From Brachynemurus nebulosus (taxonomy: Eukaryota; Arthropoda; Insecta; Neuroptera; Myrmeleontidae): a DNA stretch of 64,000 bases. Under the pieces are notes generated by a model. It was given only the letters and a program-made list of their open reading frames with translations, made no database searches and was not told where the DNA came from. How positions within the stretch are numbered: the first letter of the stretch is position 1; each line of letters begins with the position of its first letter. This document shows, in pieces, positions 10,632 through 22,829 of the stretch. The DNA is taken from positions 21,478,916 through 21,542,915 of the forward strand of contig JAPWDM010000003.1 of the NCBI GenBank assembly GCA_035578155.1, read 5' to 3'. Both the position numbers and the translations under genes were made by a program.

Positions 10632-12070
10632 TACAAGAACAGAGGAGACAGGATAAGGAATAAGTGTAAAAGCGGATACAGTGGATGACCATGGGGATCA
10701 TAACCTCTCTGAAAAAAGATTAATACAAATTTTATCATGTTTACCAATATTTTTTATGATTTAAAAGTCATAAATAAAATGACAGAATGATGAAACTGGC
10801 AACGAATTAGAGATTTTCGAAGTTGTCCTTTTTATTTTTACTAAAATTGGGCACATAGAACCACTAGAAAAAAACTTCTGTCGTACTAGCCACATTTATA
10901 AAAAGATTTGAGTCACTTTGAGAGCAAAAATTGAAAGTCCACACTCAAATTACTCTAATTTAACCACCCACTCTAGTTCAGATCACTTCAGTGTGTTTTG
11001 CTTTGAGAAAAATGAAATTTTCTGATTTGAAGTTTACTAAATTTTCCAGTCCCTTAAAAACCGTTTATGAAATGACAGGATGATGAAACTGGAAGTAAAT
11101 TATTGGTTTCTAAAGTCGTTTTTCTATTGCTAACTTATGTACATTTTTTAAAAATTTGCAATGTCAAAAAAGCAATATAAAACTTTTAAAAGAATGTGAG
11201 CGCCTCTTAATTTGAGCGCTGGATCCGCTCCTGAATAACTGCGGAATAAAAAAATATGACTGATTACGCCACTATATAAAAACCTTTATTTTGGGAGACT
11301 TCTGTTTAATTGAAGAAATTCGTGAGTTATTCGTCTTTGATCCTTTTTCTTAGTATTTTGAACACGTATTTCAAACTCACAAATATTAAAAAAAATTAAT
11401 TGTCTTAATTATGATTAATGAATTATAGAGATTTTTTGGGATTTTCTTCTCTTACAGATTTTTTTCGCTTATGTAAATATGATGGTTTATGACTGTTGCT
11501 TAAAACGATTAAGCTCCTTTGTTTACAGTGCAGATTTAGAGTTCTGCCAAAAATCATGGTCATGTTCTACATGTCCAGAGCTTTTTCTTGGTAAAGTCAT
11601 GTATGCTGATATCTGAAATAACCGAAAATTTCTTTTTTTTACGTATGACGCAATTAGAATTCAATCAAGGCAAAGCGATCCCAAGACGCATTGACTGCAT
11701 TATTAGAAATTTAATTTCTAAACTGCGTTCCTTTCAGTAGCTTCTCTACGAAATATTTTTCTCTAAATATGCAACAATTTATAATAGTAAACTTGACCAC
11801 GTACATTAATTAAAATAAGGAAAAATATAATTTTTTTTATTTACATTTTAATAAGCACTTTACAGCATATGTATCTACATAAAATCATGTAATGAAATAA
11901 TACAATTTTGTGTCGTATTTGTGTCGTCGTTTCGTTATCTGTTCATTCCCTTTGCCCTTGGACCTTAATCACGTTTTTTCATAAACAATCATTCAGTCAG
12001 TTAGTTGTATTGTTAATAATAATCACAATTAAAAAAGACTGATTAATAATAACAATCGTATAAATACAAA
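10632..12070. repeat. AT-rich stretch with an old duplicated block
   Basis: ATGACAGAATGATGAAACTGG (about 10780) recurs as ATGACAGGATGATGAAACTGG (about 11071), followed in both by similar sequence for about 60 bp. Otherwise I see no gene or identifiable element. Confidence 0.4.
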
Positions 12071-12412
12071 ATACCCCTGTCGCAGCATCCTGCATAACAT
12101 AGCGAATTTCCGTTTATAAAAATTAGTTTTTCTCGGAAACTAGTTGACATAGAATAATAGTTTAAAGAGCTTTTTTATGTAACTTTTTCTCCTCTTTTAA
12201 ATGGTATAAAAAAATTTGGCAAAAATTTTTGAATAAGTGGAAATTTTGGCAAAAAACTAATTTTTTGCAAGAACAAAAACCATGTTCCTGGCATCCGACG
12301 TGTCTGGCTGAAGAACTCATCCAAGATTTTTGGACTTCCAACGTTGTCACCAAATTTCGTAACCCTAGGACGTTTCGTTCGAGAGTTATCGTGCTGATAC
12401 ATAAATACATAA

Positions 12413-12488
<76 letters not shown>

Positions 12489-12608
12489 TTTAGTGAATAT
12501 TATTTTCGGTTTCTAGGGACCTCAAAACAAATTTCTGCCATAGTCCCGGGCTCAAGCCCCGTCATGAGACCTACTGTAATAGCTGAATTTCCATTCTGGA
12601 AATTCGCT
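12071..12608 (-). mobile_element. Family A copy 3, full length, reverse (Helentron-like)
   Basis: The reverse reading starts AGCGAATTTCCAGAATGGAA and passes through a conserved 5' half ending at AATATTCACTAAAATTTATA. It then crosses (TA)n (12418-12485) and a 3' half starting with GATAACTCTCGAACGAAA. It ends at GGAAATTCGCTATG, the short hairpin GCAG-GATG-CTGC and GACAGGGGTA. The 11-bp subterminal inverted repeats (AGCGAATTTCC / GGAAATTCGCT), the hairpin just inside the 3' end and the central microsatellite match the described layout of Helentron-associated (DINE-1/HINE) elements. No Rep/helicase is present, so it is non-autonomous. Confidence 0.7.
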
Positions 12609-12946
12609 AATATACATACATGTCGACGTATACTACATATGTATGTACATATTGGTATATCTGCGATATTGTTGGTGTACATGCACATTAAAATATATAC
12701 GATTATTAACGAATTTAAACGATCGAGTGAGAAACAAATGAAGCGAGCACGTGTTTAAAACAAATGTTCCTCCATGTAATATTTTATTTATCTTTCTACC
12801 TACGAGTAAAAACTTCATTTTAAATACGTATATATTATAAGCAAACGGTCGTGGTACTCACAGCACTCACAGCTAGACTATTATAAGTACCACACTGTAC
12901 ACTGTACTGTACTGTACAACTACATGTGTATATGTATCAAATAATA

Positions 12947-12972
12947 TATACATATATATATATATATATATA
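12947..12972. repeat. (TA)n microsatellite
   Basis: A short uninterrupted TA run follows a CTGTAC-rich stretch (about 12894-12915). Confidence 0.7.
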
Positions 12973-13772
12973 TTTAAAAAAGTATCTTTGATATTTGCTA
13001 TAGCATTCTGATGGAAATGATAGCGGTTTTTCAGGCGACGAGTAATTAATTTTCAGTGAAAGTGGTGTATTGCAACCTTATTACCTAAGCTGGTTGATAA
13101 GAGGACGCCATATGATTCCAGGCTGTGCACAGCCATCGTGGGTTTCCATGGAAATTGGTGTTGACTAGGTCTGAGAAATATACGTAGTCCGTTTTTTATT
13201 CATACAGTGTAATAAGGATAAGGAATCGGGTGTGAAATGCCTCGACCCTTCATAAAAATTTCCGTTGCCAGTTGTCAGAAAATTTCAGTTCGCTATTACA
13301 ATATTTTAGAAAAGTAATGATAAAAGAGTTTGATGGCTTTCTATGTCTACTTTATTTAATAACTCCTCATGACTTGATGACTTTTAAGAGATCTGAATTA
13401 TATGATTTCTACAATTCAACAAATGTGTAACTTGCTTTAAAGTACTCCAATCAGTAGGGCAGTGGACAGAAATGGTGGGTCCCGGGAACAAACCACTCTT
13501 CTTAAATTTTTCCCCCCAAGAAATAAGTGACGTGCAAAAATATGCTCATTTTACTTTTTCCCGGGCCACTATCAATCACTACAGGCGCCTCTTCCAACTC
13601 AGGCCCTGGAGCTGCAACCGTGGCTATCCGACTCTCTCGTCGGGCCTGCCAATGGGAACCAGTTAGAATTTGGCTTAAAAAAGGGTTATCATTGTTTTCC
13701 TGGAAATGTGTATACATACCACCGTCATATGTGATGTTGATGAACGATTCCAGCAATTATAAATAAATTATT
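12973..13772. other. Mixed intergenic sequence with a GC-rich patch
   Basis: 13460-13670 is GC-richer than its surroundings (GGTGGGTCCCGGGAAC, TTCCCGGGCCAC, CAGGCCCTGGAGCTGC). It has frames of up to 84 codons on both strands, none recognisable. It may be a degraded hAT-type terminus (GCAGTGGACAG...) or an old exon. I cannot distinguish these. Confidence 0.35.
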
Positions 13773-13914
13773 AGCGAATTTCCAGAATGGAAGCTCGCTA
13801 TTACAGCCACTGTCATGACGCGACTTGAACCCGAGACCACGGCAGAAATTTGTTTTGAGGTCCCTAGAAACCGAAAATAATATTCACCAAAATTTATATA
13901 TATATATATATGTA

Positions 13915-13961
<47 letters not shown>

Positions 13962-14286
13962 CCGCACGATAACTCTCGAACGAAATGTCCTAGGTTTACG
14001 AAATTTGGTGAAAATGTTGGAAATCTCAAACCGTTGGACAAGTTCGTTAGCCAGACACGTCGGATGCCAGGAACATGGTGTTTGTTCTTGCAAAAAATTA
14101 GTTTTTTGCCAAAATTTCCACTTATTTAAAATTTTTTGCGAAATTTTTTTACATCATTTAAACGACGAAAAAAAATTGCATAAAAAAGGTCTTTAAACTA
14201 TTATTCTATGTCAACTAGTTTCCGAGAAAATTTAATTTTTATAAAAGAGCATTCGCTATGTTATGCAGGATGCTGCGACAGGGGTA
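13773..14286 (+). mobile_element. Family A copy 4, full length (Helentron-like)
   Basis: This complete forward copy starts AGCGAATTTCCAGAATGGAA. It carries CACTGTCATGACGCGACTTG, GAGGTCCCTAGAAACCGAAA, (TA)n at 13897-13957, GTCCGCACGATAACTCTCGA and GACACGTCGGATGCCAGGAA. It ends with ATTCGCTATGTTATGCAGGA, TGCTGCGACAGGGGTA. The 3' hairpin GCAG-GATG-CTGC is intact. The forward 123-codon and reverse 94-codon frames run through (TA)n and are not genes. Confidence 0.75.
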
Positions 14287-14461
14287 TACCTATATGCATA
14301 ATTATATGAAAGAATGTGTTTGTGGTACAGGAAGATATATAGATTGTATATAAGTCATATACGTCATACATATGTATATGTTTGTATGTTACTTATATGC
14401 CGTTTTTTAGGGTTCCGAAGAAAGTTCTATTTTTTAGAGCTCCGAAATAAATCTCCGAGAC

Positions 14462-14787
14462 TATAATAGAAATTTGTTTTGGGGTCCCTAGAAACCAAAA
14501 ATAATATTCACTAAAATTTATGTATTAAATTTATATTTAGTCCCACACCGTTGGACAAATTCGTTAGCCAGCCATGTCGGATGCCTAGAACATGGTTTTT
14601 TTGACCATTTTTCGTGAAAAAAATTAGTTTTTTGCCAAAATTTTCTAAAGTTAAAATTTTTTTTTGACATTTATTTACACCATTAGAAAGAGAAGGAAAA
14701 ATCACTTAAAAGGGTGAAAAATCACAGAAAAACGGATTTTTATAAACGGAAATTCGCTATGTTATGCAGGATGCTGCGACAGGGGTA
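14462..14787 (+). mobile_element. Family A copy 5, internal deletion, no microsatellite
   Basis: The 5' half from GAAATTTGTTTTGGGGTCCC joins almost directly to CACACCGTTGGACAAATTCG of the 3' half. Only a short TATGTATTAAATTTATATTT remains where other copies have (TA)n. The 3' end GATGCTGCGACAGGGGTA is intact. This copy either lost or predates the microsatellite. Confidence 0.65.
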
Positions 14788-14879
14788 TTGATTGATTTTT
14801 CAGTTCCCTATCTAAATAAAGGTTTAGTTTATTAAAATTATATTTTTTATAACTCTTATCTCCGCTTTTAGCGAGTTTC

Positions 14880-14991
14880 CAGAATGGATACACGCTATTT
14901 CAGCCGCTGTCATAACGCGACCTGAGCCCGGGACTATGGCAGAAATTTGTTTTGAGGTCCCTAGAACCCGAAAATAACCTTCACTAAAATT

Positions 14992-15022
<31 letters not shown>

Positions 15023-15172
15023 GTATTTATATATATATATATATATGTGTCCGCACGATAACTCTCGAACGAAATGTCCTAGGATTACGAAATTTGGTGA
15101 GAACGTTGGAAGTCCAAAAATCTTGGATGAGTTCTTCGGCCGGACGTGTCTGACCTCAGGAACATGGTTTTT
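14880..15172 (+). mobile_element. Family A copy 6, 3'-truncated
   Basis: The 5' end AGCGAGTTTCCAGAATGGAT, the conserved 5' half, (TA)n (14994-15048) and the start of the 3' half are present. The match stops after AGGAACATGGTTTTT, so the terminal hairpin is missing. Confidence 0.65.
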
Positions 15173-15468
15173 CAATAAGGAGATATTTGATATGGATTAT
15201 CCACATACTATATTTCGTTACTGAAGTCAAATAACGACTTATAGAGTTAGTATGTACATACCAATATGTATGTAGTAAGATACTATATATGTACATATTC
15301 CTCAAAGACCTATGCATGTACCATTGATATATGAATACTATTCATCTATCTATGGCATGTACATAATTACGAATTAAAAAAGCCGCCAAGTGCAAGTTGT
15401 ACTTGCGCCAATAGTGTTCCGTACAAGCAGTGATTATTATAGATTTAATGTAATATATAGCATATAAA

Positions 15469-16360
<892 letters not shown>

Positions 16361-16422
16361 TTCAATACGGTGTCAATTTATTAAAATTGCCTCTATTTAA
16401 TGCATATTATGTACATACTGTG

Positions 16423-16866
16423 TGAGTTTTTCGAGAGTTGCCATTTTTATTACAGCCAAACCGTTGATTATATCGAAAAATTGTTCAAATAAGAGTTGTA
16501 GATATCGACGGGGGCAACCGATTGCTATAGTCAGGAGCTTTATAGCTCTTATGGTTTTCGAGCTATGATACAAACTTATAGATTTTTAAATGGAACTATA
16601 TATTAATTTTTCGATAAAACTGATCTAATGCGTTAATTAACAACATAAATGCGCAAAAAAAATTTTTTTTACCCAAGTTTAATTTTTTATTTTTCTTTGA
16701 TTTTTTAGTTAGGCGGTAAAAATATGCATATGTACTTGAGGCTACTTCAACCGATAGTGTTTTTCTTGGTTACATTTCCATTACATCTAAGAAAAGAACC
16801 TTTTCCAGTACCATTTCTATCATAAAAATTTTGTTGTAATAGAAATGGCAACTCTCAAAAAACTCA
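16423..16866. mobile_element. Family B copy 2, 444-bp terminal-inverted-repeat element
   Basis: TGAGTTTTTCGAGAGTTGCC (16423-16442) and the right end GGCAACTCTCAAAAAACTCA (16847-16866) form inverted repeats of about 31 bp with a few mismatches. The left 200 bp also matches family B copy 1 at 7974-8160. No coding frame is present. The superfamily is not determined because no duplication is clear. Confidence 0.65.
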
Positions 16867-16874
16867 AATGGTAT

Positions 16875-17064
16875 ATAGACCAAACCAACTAATAACAACT
16901 TGACGCCATCAGACAAATGCAACAGAATTAAACTTAACTAGTTTTCTATTTTTTCCCTTTTTATTATTTCTATATTAGAGTAAATGTAGTAACTTAACGT
17001 CGGACGTCTAATTTTGCTTAGGTTGTTAATGACGTCAGGCTAGTTTTAGTTGATCTGACCTATA
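16875..17064. mobile_element. About 190-bp inverted-repeat MITE
   Basis: The left end TATAGACCAAACCAACTAAT and the right end (complement TATAGGTCAGATCAACTAAA) are imperfect inverted repeats. They continue into TGACGCCAT / TGACGTCAT. It lies directly beside family B copy 2. Confidence 0.5.
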
Positions 17065-18117
17065 TTCTTAGCCATTTTAGCATGAATGTGGGTTATGTAG
17101 TACCTAGAACTTAGATATTCGAAATAAATCAGCTTAGTTGTCAAGTGGCTTCATCCGTCAGTATCATATTTATATTTTATTTAAAAGAATAAAAGTTTGA
17201 AAGATCGAATAATATAACTTTTTTGTTTGAAAAGAAATATTCATCTGATGAAATGCGATAACCAAAAAGAAGGCCAAAAGGTTTTGCAAGAAATCCAAAA
17301 AGTCTTTACTGTGGAAACTCGTGAAATTTAAATATTTAGGAGAGCACAGATTAATAAAATACTCACGAAGGGAATCGGAAGTGTATATAAACTTTTGGAC
17401 AAGTGAAGTAATAGCCTAGAAACTGACATACAGTCAAGCAGATTAAAAATTTTTAAGAGAATATGAAAAATTTTCAAATTTTGCTTGTAAAAACCGTAAT
17501 TGTGACAAATAGTGTTTTTTGGGAAACACACTGTAGTCGAATGAAATCCACCGAAAAATTAAATAAATTAGCGAGAAGCTGCTACTATTTGGTGGATCCG
17601 TTGTTTGTGTTTATGTGTTATGTATGTTATTCTTTAAACTAATAACTCGACACACGTACTAATTTAAACGTCATTTGTTTTGAACGATGCGACGCGGCCG
17701 CGACCGAACTGAGTCTTTTGTTCTGTTCTTATAGTCTATTCAAAATAATTAATTGTGAACGAGCAGGGTGAGGACGCGGACGTCGTTTCATTTGTATTAT
17801 ATTTATATACATGTGTATGTATCTCGTATGATTTTAAAATACACTAATATTTCGATAATTTGAATTTCCGTTACTCACAATCAGATCATCTATAAATATT
17901 AATGTAGAAACGAAGGAACCTTTGCCGTTTTCATCAAGGATTACAAAAATTTTTTTGGGGCCTGATAAAGAGGAAAATGTTTTTTGGGGGTTTAGAATAG
18001 AATCTATTCTGAATCACTTTATTATAATAGTAAAGTGACGAAACAAGATCCGTTGCTTCGATTGTTTTGATCAAAATTTCACTACTTTAACACGTGTTTC
18101 TTCAAACTTTCTTTCTT
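17065..18117. other. AT-rich sequence with a short GC-rich patch
   Basis: 17685-17715 contains GCGACGCGGCCGCGACC, and 17765-17790 contains GTGAGGACGCGGACGTCG. These may be two ends of a degraded inverted repeat. No gene was found. Confidence 0.3.
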
Positions 18118-18555
18118 AGCGAATTTTTAGAAAGAAAACTGATGGAATTTGAGAAAAATGTTGGGAATCCTAAATCCTTAAATGACTTCTTCAGCCAGAC
18201 ATGTCTGATGCTCAGAACGTGGTTTTCTGGAAATTCTTTTTGTCAAAAAGGATGTGTTTTTACTAAAATTTGCTACAACTTAAAAGTTATTCAAATTATT
18301 TTTTTCACTATCAGAAAGAGCGGAAAAAATTATACAAGATAGGTTTTTGAACCATTATTTTAAAGAAACTGATTTTCAAAATAAATTAAAAAAGAATTTT
18401 CAAAAGTCATCAAAAATTTTCGAGATTTTTCATACACCGTTGTAAAGAGCGAAAAACATATAATAGTTTTTTGAACTATTATTCTGTGTAAACTAGTTTT
18501 CGAGAAAAATAAAAAACAATTAATTTTACTTTGTTTACATCTTGTCTATACAGAT
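18118..18555 (+). mobile_element. Family A-related copy, divergent subfamily A'
   Basis: It starts AGCGAATTTTTAGAAAG and keeps the order GAAAAATGTTGGGAATCCTA, AGCCAGACATGTCTGATGCT and AAACTAGTTTTCGAGAAAAA. It ends in ATTTTACTTTGTTTACATCT, which is shared with the copy near 40.4 kb and not with the main family. It lacks (TA)n and the standard 3' hairpin. Confidence 0.55.
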
Positions 18556-18656
18556 TTGTACAGGGTGTAAGGCAGATAAGTCTCAACATCCAGAAGTTTT
18601 TGCCAGAGGCCACATAGATATCATTGTACTAGTTACATTTTGTCAGTAAATATGTA

Positions 18657-19329
18657 CACCAATACCTCGCTTTGCGTCGTTTCGGTTTGCGTTTTTTTCG
18701 AAGTTGCGTCGCTGCTGAATTAGTACTAATTTTCACTGTGCGTCGTTAGATTTTCCAAGTTGCGGTGTTTTGGGTTCGAGTCTTTAATTTTTTTTTCGAA
18801 ATTTTTTGAAATTTTCTTTTTTTTTTTTCTAAAAGATGGCACGACTTTGTTGTAATATGGTGGATATGTATCTATTGATGTAATAAAGATTGATAATAGA
18901 TGGCAACTACTTTGAACATGGAAATGTTAAATTAAGTTAAAAAGACGAAATCCATACTGCCGGATTATATGGTAGTTATCACATGCTAAATGGATTGTAC
19001 GTAGTTTTAAATTTTGAAACAAACTGATATACAAATATGGAACTTATTACGCGTGTGATGTATGTTGAATCAGTTTCTGTATCGCGTGTACGATGTGCAT
19101 TGAAATTTTTTTTTTTGGTTTTTGTATGTATGTAATAAAATTTTATATTGTTTTTGTTTTTTAAATGTTTATTCAATTTTCTTTTTAAAAAGTAGTATTT
19201 TCGTAACCTTGAAACCTATCTTCGATCTTTACATGGTTTCCTATAGAAAATCATAATTCACTTTGCGTCGTTTCAGTTTGCGTCTTTTTTTTTTGGAACG
19301 TAACCACGACGCAGATTGAGGTATTGGTG
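18657..19329. mobile_element. 673-bp pogo/Tigger-like MITE, TA duplication
   Basis: The left end CACCAATACCTCGCTTTGCG and the right end (complement CACCAATACCTCAATCTGCG) are inverted repeats flanked by TA (18655-18656, 19330-19331). The AATACCTCGCTTTGCG-type terminus resembles Tigger/pogo ends. Inside the right end is a second forward copy of CTTTGCGTCGTTTCAGTTTG. The 65-codon reverse frame shows no transposase motif. Confidence 0.7.
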
Positions 19330-19334
19330 TACCG

Positions 19335-20320
19335 ATAAAGTTTTATCTCAAAGTATTAAAGACAGAGGTATTTGATTTTTTAACTAAAATATAAGAGAGG
19401 CTAGTTGTGAGTAATTTTTAAATAGAACGTAAGGTATTCCCTTTATGAAAAGTACAGTACCTATACTAAAATAAAAAAAACTTACTTTCTAATTGTAGTC
19501 TTTACGTGTCTCCTGTACTGTAAATAAATTTCTATATGACTAATATTAATAATAATAAAAAAAAGCAAAGTGATGGCTGAATAACAGGCGGACGGACAGA
19601 TGTATGATTGCCAGTGGAGGGCGGGTGGTGCGGACATGGGGGTTGGTAAGGGGAACACGAGGTGGTGGCCGAGTTGTTTTCAATTGACGATGATACGTTT
19701 GTTATATATGTACAACATTCTTAATACGTTCACACATATAAATGGGATTCAATAGTTAACTAGTTAACACGCCTGACGCTCGACTTCACTTCGCCAGAAT
19801 TAGATCTGGCGTCTCGACGCGTCGTCACTATCGTCAGCATTTATAACATAAAGTTATGTGTGTATGTATAGAGAGACTGTGTATGTAGTATACCGACGCT
19901 CCAGTCTCGCCATCAATATTTCCAGAAAATTATTTTATAGTTTGTCTGCATATATTGGTATTTAACGGCACAATTTATGTGAATAACGTGTTATTGCGTC
20001 AATAATATGCTTTGCAGTGATAAATTTGAAAGGACTGAAAAGGCTATCAGGTTATTCTGTAACTCAATGAGGTAAATGTTTCGATTTTTTCTGCCATTGG
20101 AACCAGTGGGTTCTCTTATCACCGCAAAATATGTTTAGATAGATCAGTATTTTCTTTACTTACGATAAAATATTACCTCAACATAATCAGTTCGTCCCAT
20201 AATCCGATGACACAATCTAAGGGGCTATTCGGATTTTTTAGGATCGAATAAAAAAAACTATTAATATTTTTTCTATTTATGGTTATGGCAAAAGGTGATG
20301 TGCTGGTTGACTTGGGCTGC
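19335..20320. other. Single-copy-looking stretch with GC-rich, possibly regulatory patch
   Basis: 19570-19680 is G-rich (GGCGGACGGACAGATG, GGGCGGGTGGTGCGGACATG). 19770-19920 is GC-richer and unique within the window. A TATAACATAAA lies at about 19840, and a weak donor-like ATGAG|GTAAAT is near 20070. It could be a promoter and 5' exon region, but no coding frame supports this. Confidence 0.2.
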
Positions 20321-20480
20321 TGTTCGTCCGAGTTTCCCCGACTATCTGGGGAGTATCTGCTAGGGATTTTTCGATACAATTTGGATTTTAAAATTCAGAC
20401 TGTATCGAAAATTCCGCTCGGATGCTCCCCAGATGCCCTCAATAAGAGCAAAAGTTTGAGGAAACCCGGACAGATCGCTG
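20318..20480. repeat. Imperfect foldback, about 160 bp
   Basis: CGAGTTTCCCCGACTATCTG, GGGGAGTATC and TTTTTCGATACAATTTGGAT are mirrored by AAAATTCAGACTGTATCGAA, GATGCTCCCCAGATG and GAGGAAACCCGGACAG. The arms meet at about 20388. The 68-80-codon frames here on both strands are by-products of the foldback. Confidence 0.55.
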
Positions 20481-22333
20481 CTCTGCACTGACACGATTTC
20501 AGAATTAGTGTATGTCTGAAATAAAAATACAAAAATCTGGTTTAGAAAGATTAGCAAACTATAATGAAAACCAAATTTTGGAAAATCTCAAAAAGGGGAG
20601 GTGCCTAAAAAAATGTATTTTTGACTTTCTTTCAAATTTTCTATTATTCAAAAATAGTAAAATTTTAAATTTTACAAATTCCGTAGCTCCTATCATAAAG
20701 CAATATGTACTGAAGGTACATGCCTTTGAAGTCGACTGGATAAACAGAGCTTGAGATACCATGTCGACTAGTTTAAAAGAAGCAGTTTTTAGAAAAAATG
20801 CACTTAATGTTTTGAGGTAAAATACCTGATACCTAATTTTACCCTATTAAAATGGCAGTAACTTTGTAAATTTTTAAATTCCCTTTTAGAGATATATTTT
20901 TACAGGTATATACTTTTAAAAAATGTGACAAAAATATAGAATTTTTTAAAATTCTAAAATAGAATACTGCTTTAATTTGTTGTCGCTACCTAAATGGTTT
21001 TTGTTTATCATAGTACAGGGGAACTTAAAAACGATTTTACTCCTCAGACTATCAAAGATGTTTGCATTTATTCAAATTTGAATCAATCAGATTAGATGAT
21101 CCAATTCTTGTCACATCATCAAATCATTTTTAAACTGAAGAGTGATGTCATTTATGGTTAAGTAATATATGGTAATATATAATTCATACCTGTAAGGACA
21201 TTCTGATGAATGATGCTATTTGAACTGTTATTACCAATTAGATTACTAAGAAGTTGGAGTATGACTGTGGTCACGTTGACGTCTTTGTGCGTTTAATTTA
21301 AAGAAAAGTTCATAAATAATGAATTCTTCGGAATTTTAATTTGTTGAGACTAGAGAGAATATTGTTTATTAGTTTCATAATGAGAGAACATTCTAGCTGA
21401 CATCGTTTGTGAAAATTATTTGATTTCCTGACTAGTTTAAAGTGAGCTGTTGCACTTGTATTGTTAGTAATAATTTGCAACACTTAGCTTAACCTATTTA
21501 TTTTCGCCAACAAAAATATCTTGAAAAGATTTTTTACTTCGGCGTGGATTGTAAAAGTGATTTAAAAATCTAGTGCTCATATTTATAAATGAAACAATCC
21601 TTCAACTTTCTTTTCAGGGCTAGATTTAGCCAGATAGGGAACCGATCATAAACACTGAGAACATGAAAACTAATATGTAAATTAAGGAGCTCGCCTTTGT
21701 AATGTTACTTAAGCTGAATCTTGAATTCGCGGATTTCATTTCTATATTATGTCGCTATTATTTTAACTGTCACAAATCAAACTATTTACCATAAAAAAGA
21801 AGTTTCTGACTTATTCAAATAGTACGATTATGCCGACAGAGTCACCTCCTAGTTAATTTTACAAAATTGGGCAGTGATAGATCAGTTAGATTTTTTTTTA
21901 CATTTACAATTAGATTTTTATTAGACAACATCAGCAATTTAAACCTGTGCTCTATCTTTTACTGTTTTCGAAATATTTGAAAAATGAAAATTTTATTTCA
22001 TTTTTGATGGGCGATTTGACCTTTTCAAATAGTTTTTCCACAGATGAAAAATACATGGCTCTTAGATTTTAGCAAAAAACAATATATATCGGTATTATTA
22101 AAATCATAGAGGAACACCGGGGAATGTTTCGTTGTTAGTCTTAGCAAACATTTTTTGAAATTATAAAACAATTCCCGCGAAAAAACCTACCCTTACCAAG
22201 CGCACATGTCTGAATTCATTCAATTCGAGAGTGTCTTGCACAGAATTCTGGAATATTTAAGAACACTTGTTGTATCTTTCTTAATCTAGCTTTTTTGGTC
22301 AGCCTTTCTAATGTAAGATATTCTTAGGCATCC
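20481..22333. other. AT-rich sequence, nothing recognised
   Basis: Only short chance frames occur. No repeated block was matched elsewhere in the window. Confidence 0.5.
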
Positions 22334-22341
22334 ATATTATA

Positions 22342-22821
22342 CAGGGCCGCGCCAAGCGGGGGTGTTAGGGGTGCCTAGTACCCCGGCGGCAGGCTTTGGG
22401 GGCGGCAAATAAAATATAAAATTATTACTATTTTTATGTGGTAATTTTGATGACACTTAAATGTTACCCACATTTTGCTTAAATATTTGTCTATTATGAT
22501 TGTTGTGACCCGTCGGTAATCCGATTATTCCGATTGTTGACCAGCGACAACAATCATTTGCGCGGTAATCGGCGAGATCAAACGGGATCGGGATCGAACA
22601 TGCTCTTGCACGCTTTAATTTTATAAAAACCGTCGTTGAATTCTACACATAAAACATTTATCAATCTTGCATTTCATTAAAGTAAGTATATATAGTAAGT
22701 AAACTGGTAGCCGGGAGGCATATATTTTATTATCAAAAATGTATTACAAATAAGTTTGGCGTTTTAGGGGCGGCAATTTTTGTCTTGCACCCTAGCGCAA
22801 ATGTCCCTTGGCGCGGCCCTG
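22342..22821. mobile_element. 480-bp hAT-type MITE, perfect 8-bp duplication
   Basis: Perfect 15-bp terminal inverted repeats CAGGGCCGCGCCAAG are flanked by ATATTATA at 22334-22341 and 22822-22829. Eight-base duplications with CAGGG-type ends are diagnostic of hAT elements. Subterminal G-rich blocks (GGGGGTGTTAGGGG, GGCGGCA) occur at both ends. No transposase is present. Confidence 0.85.
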
Positions 22822-22829
22822 ATATTATA

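Noticed and set aside
18540..18600. CAGGGTGTAAGGCAG as a hAT terminus
   Set aside because: No matching second end or 8-bp duplication; more simply the end of a family A-related copy.
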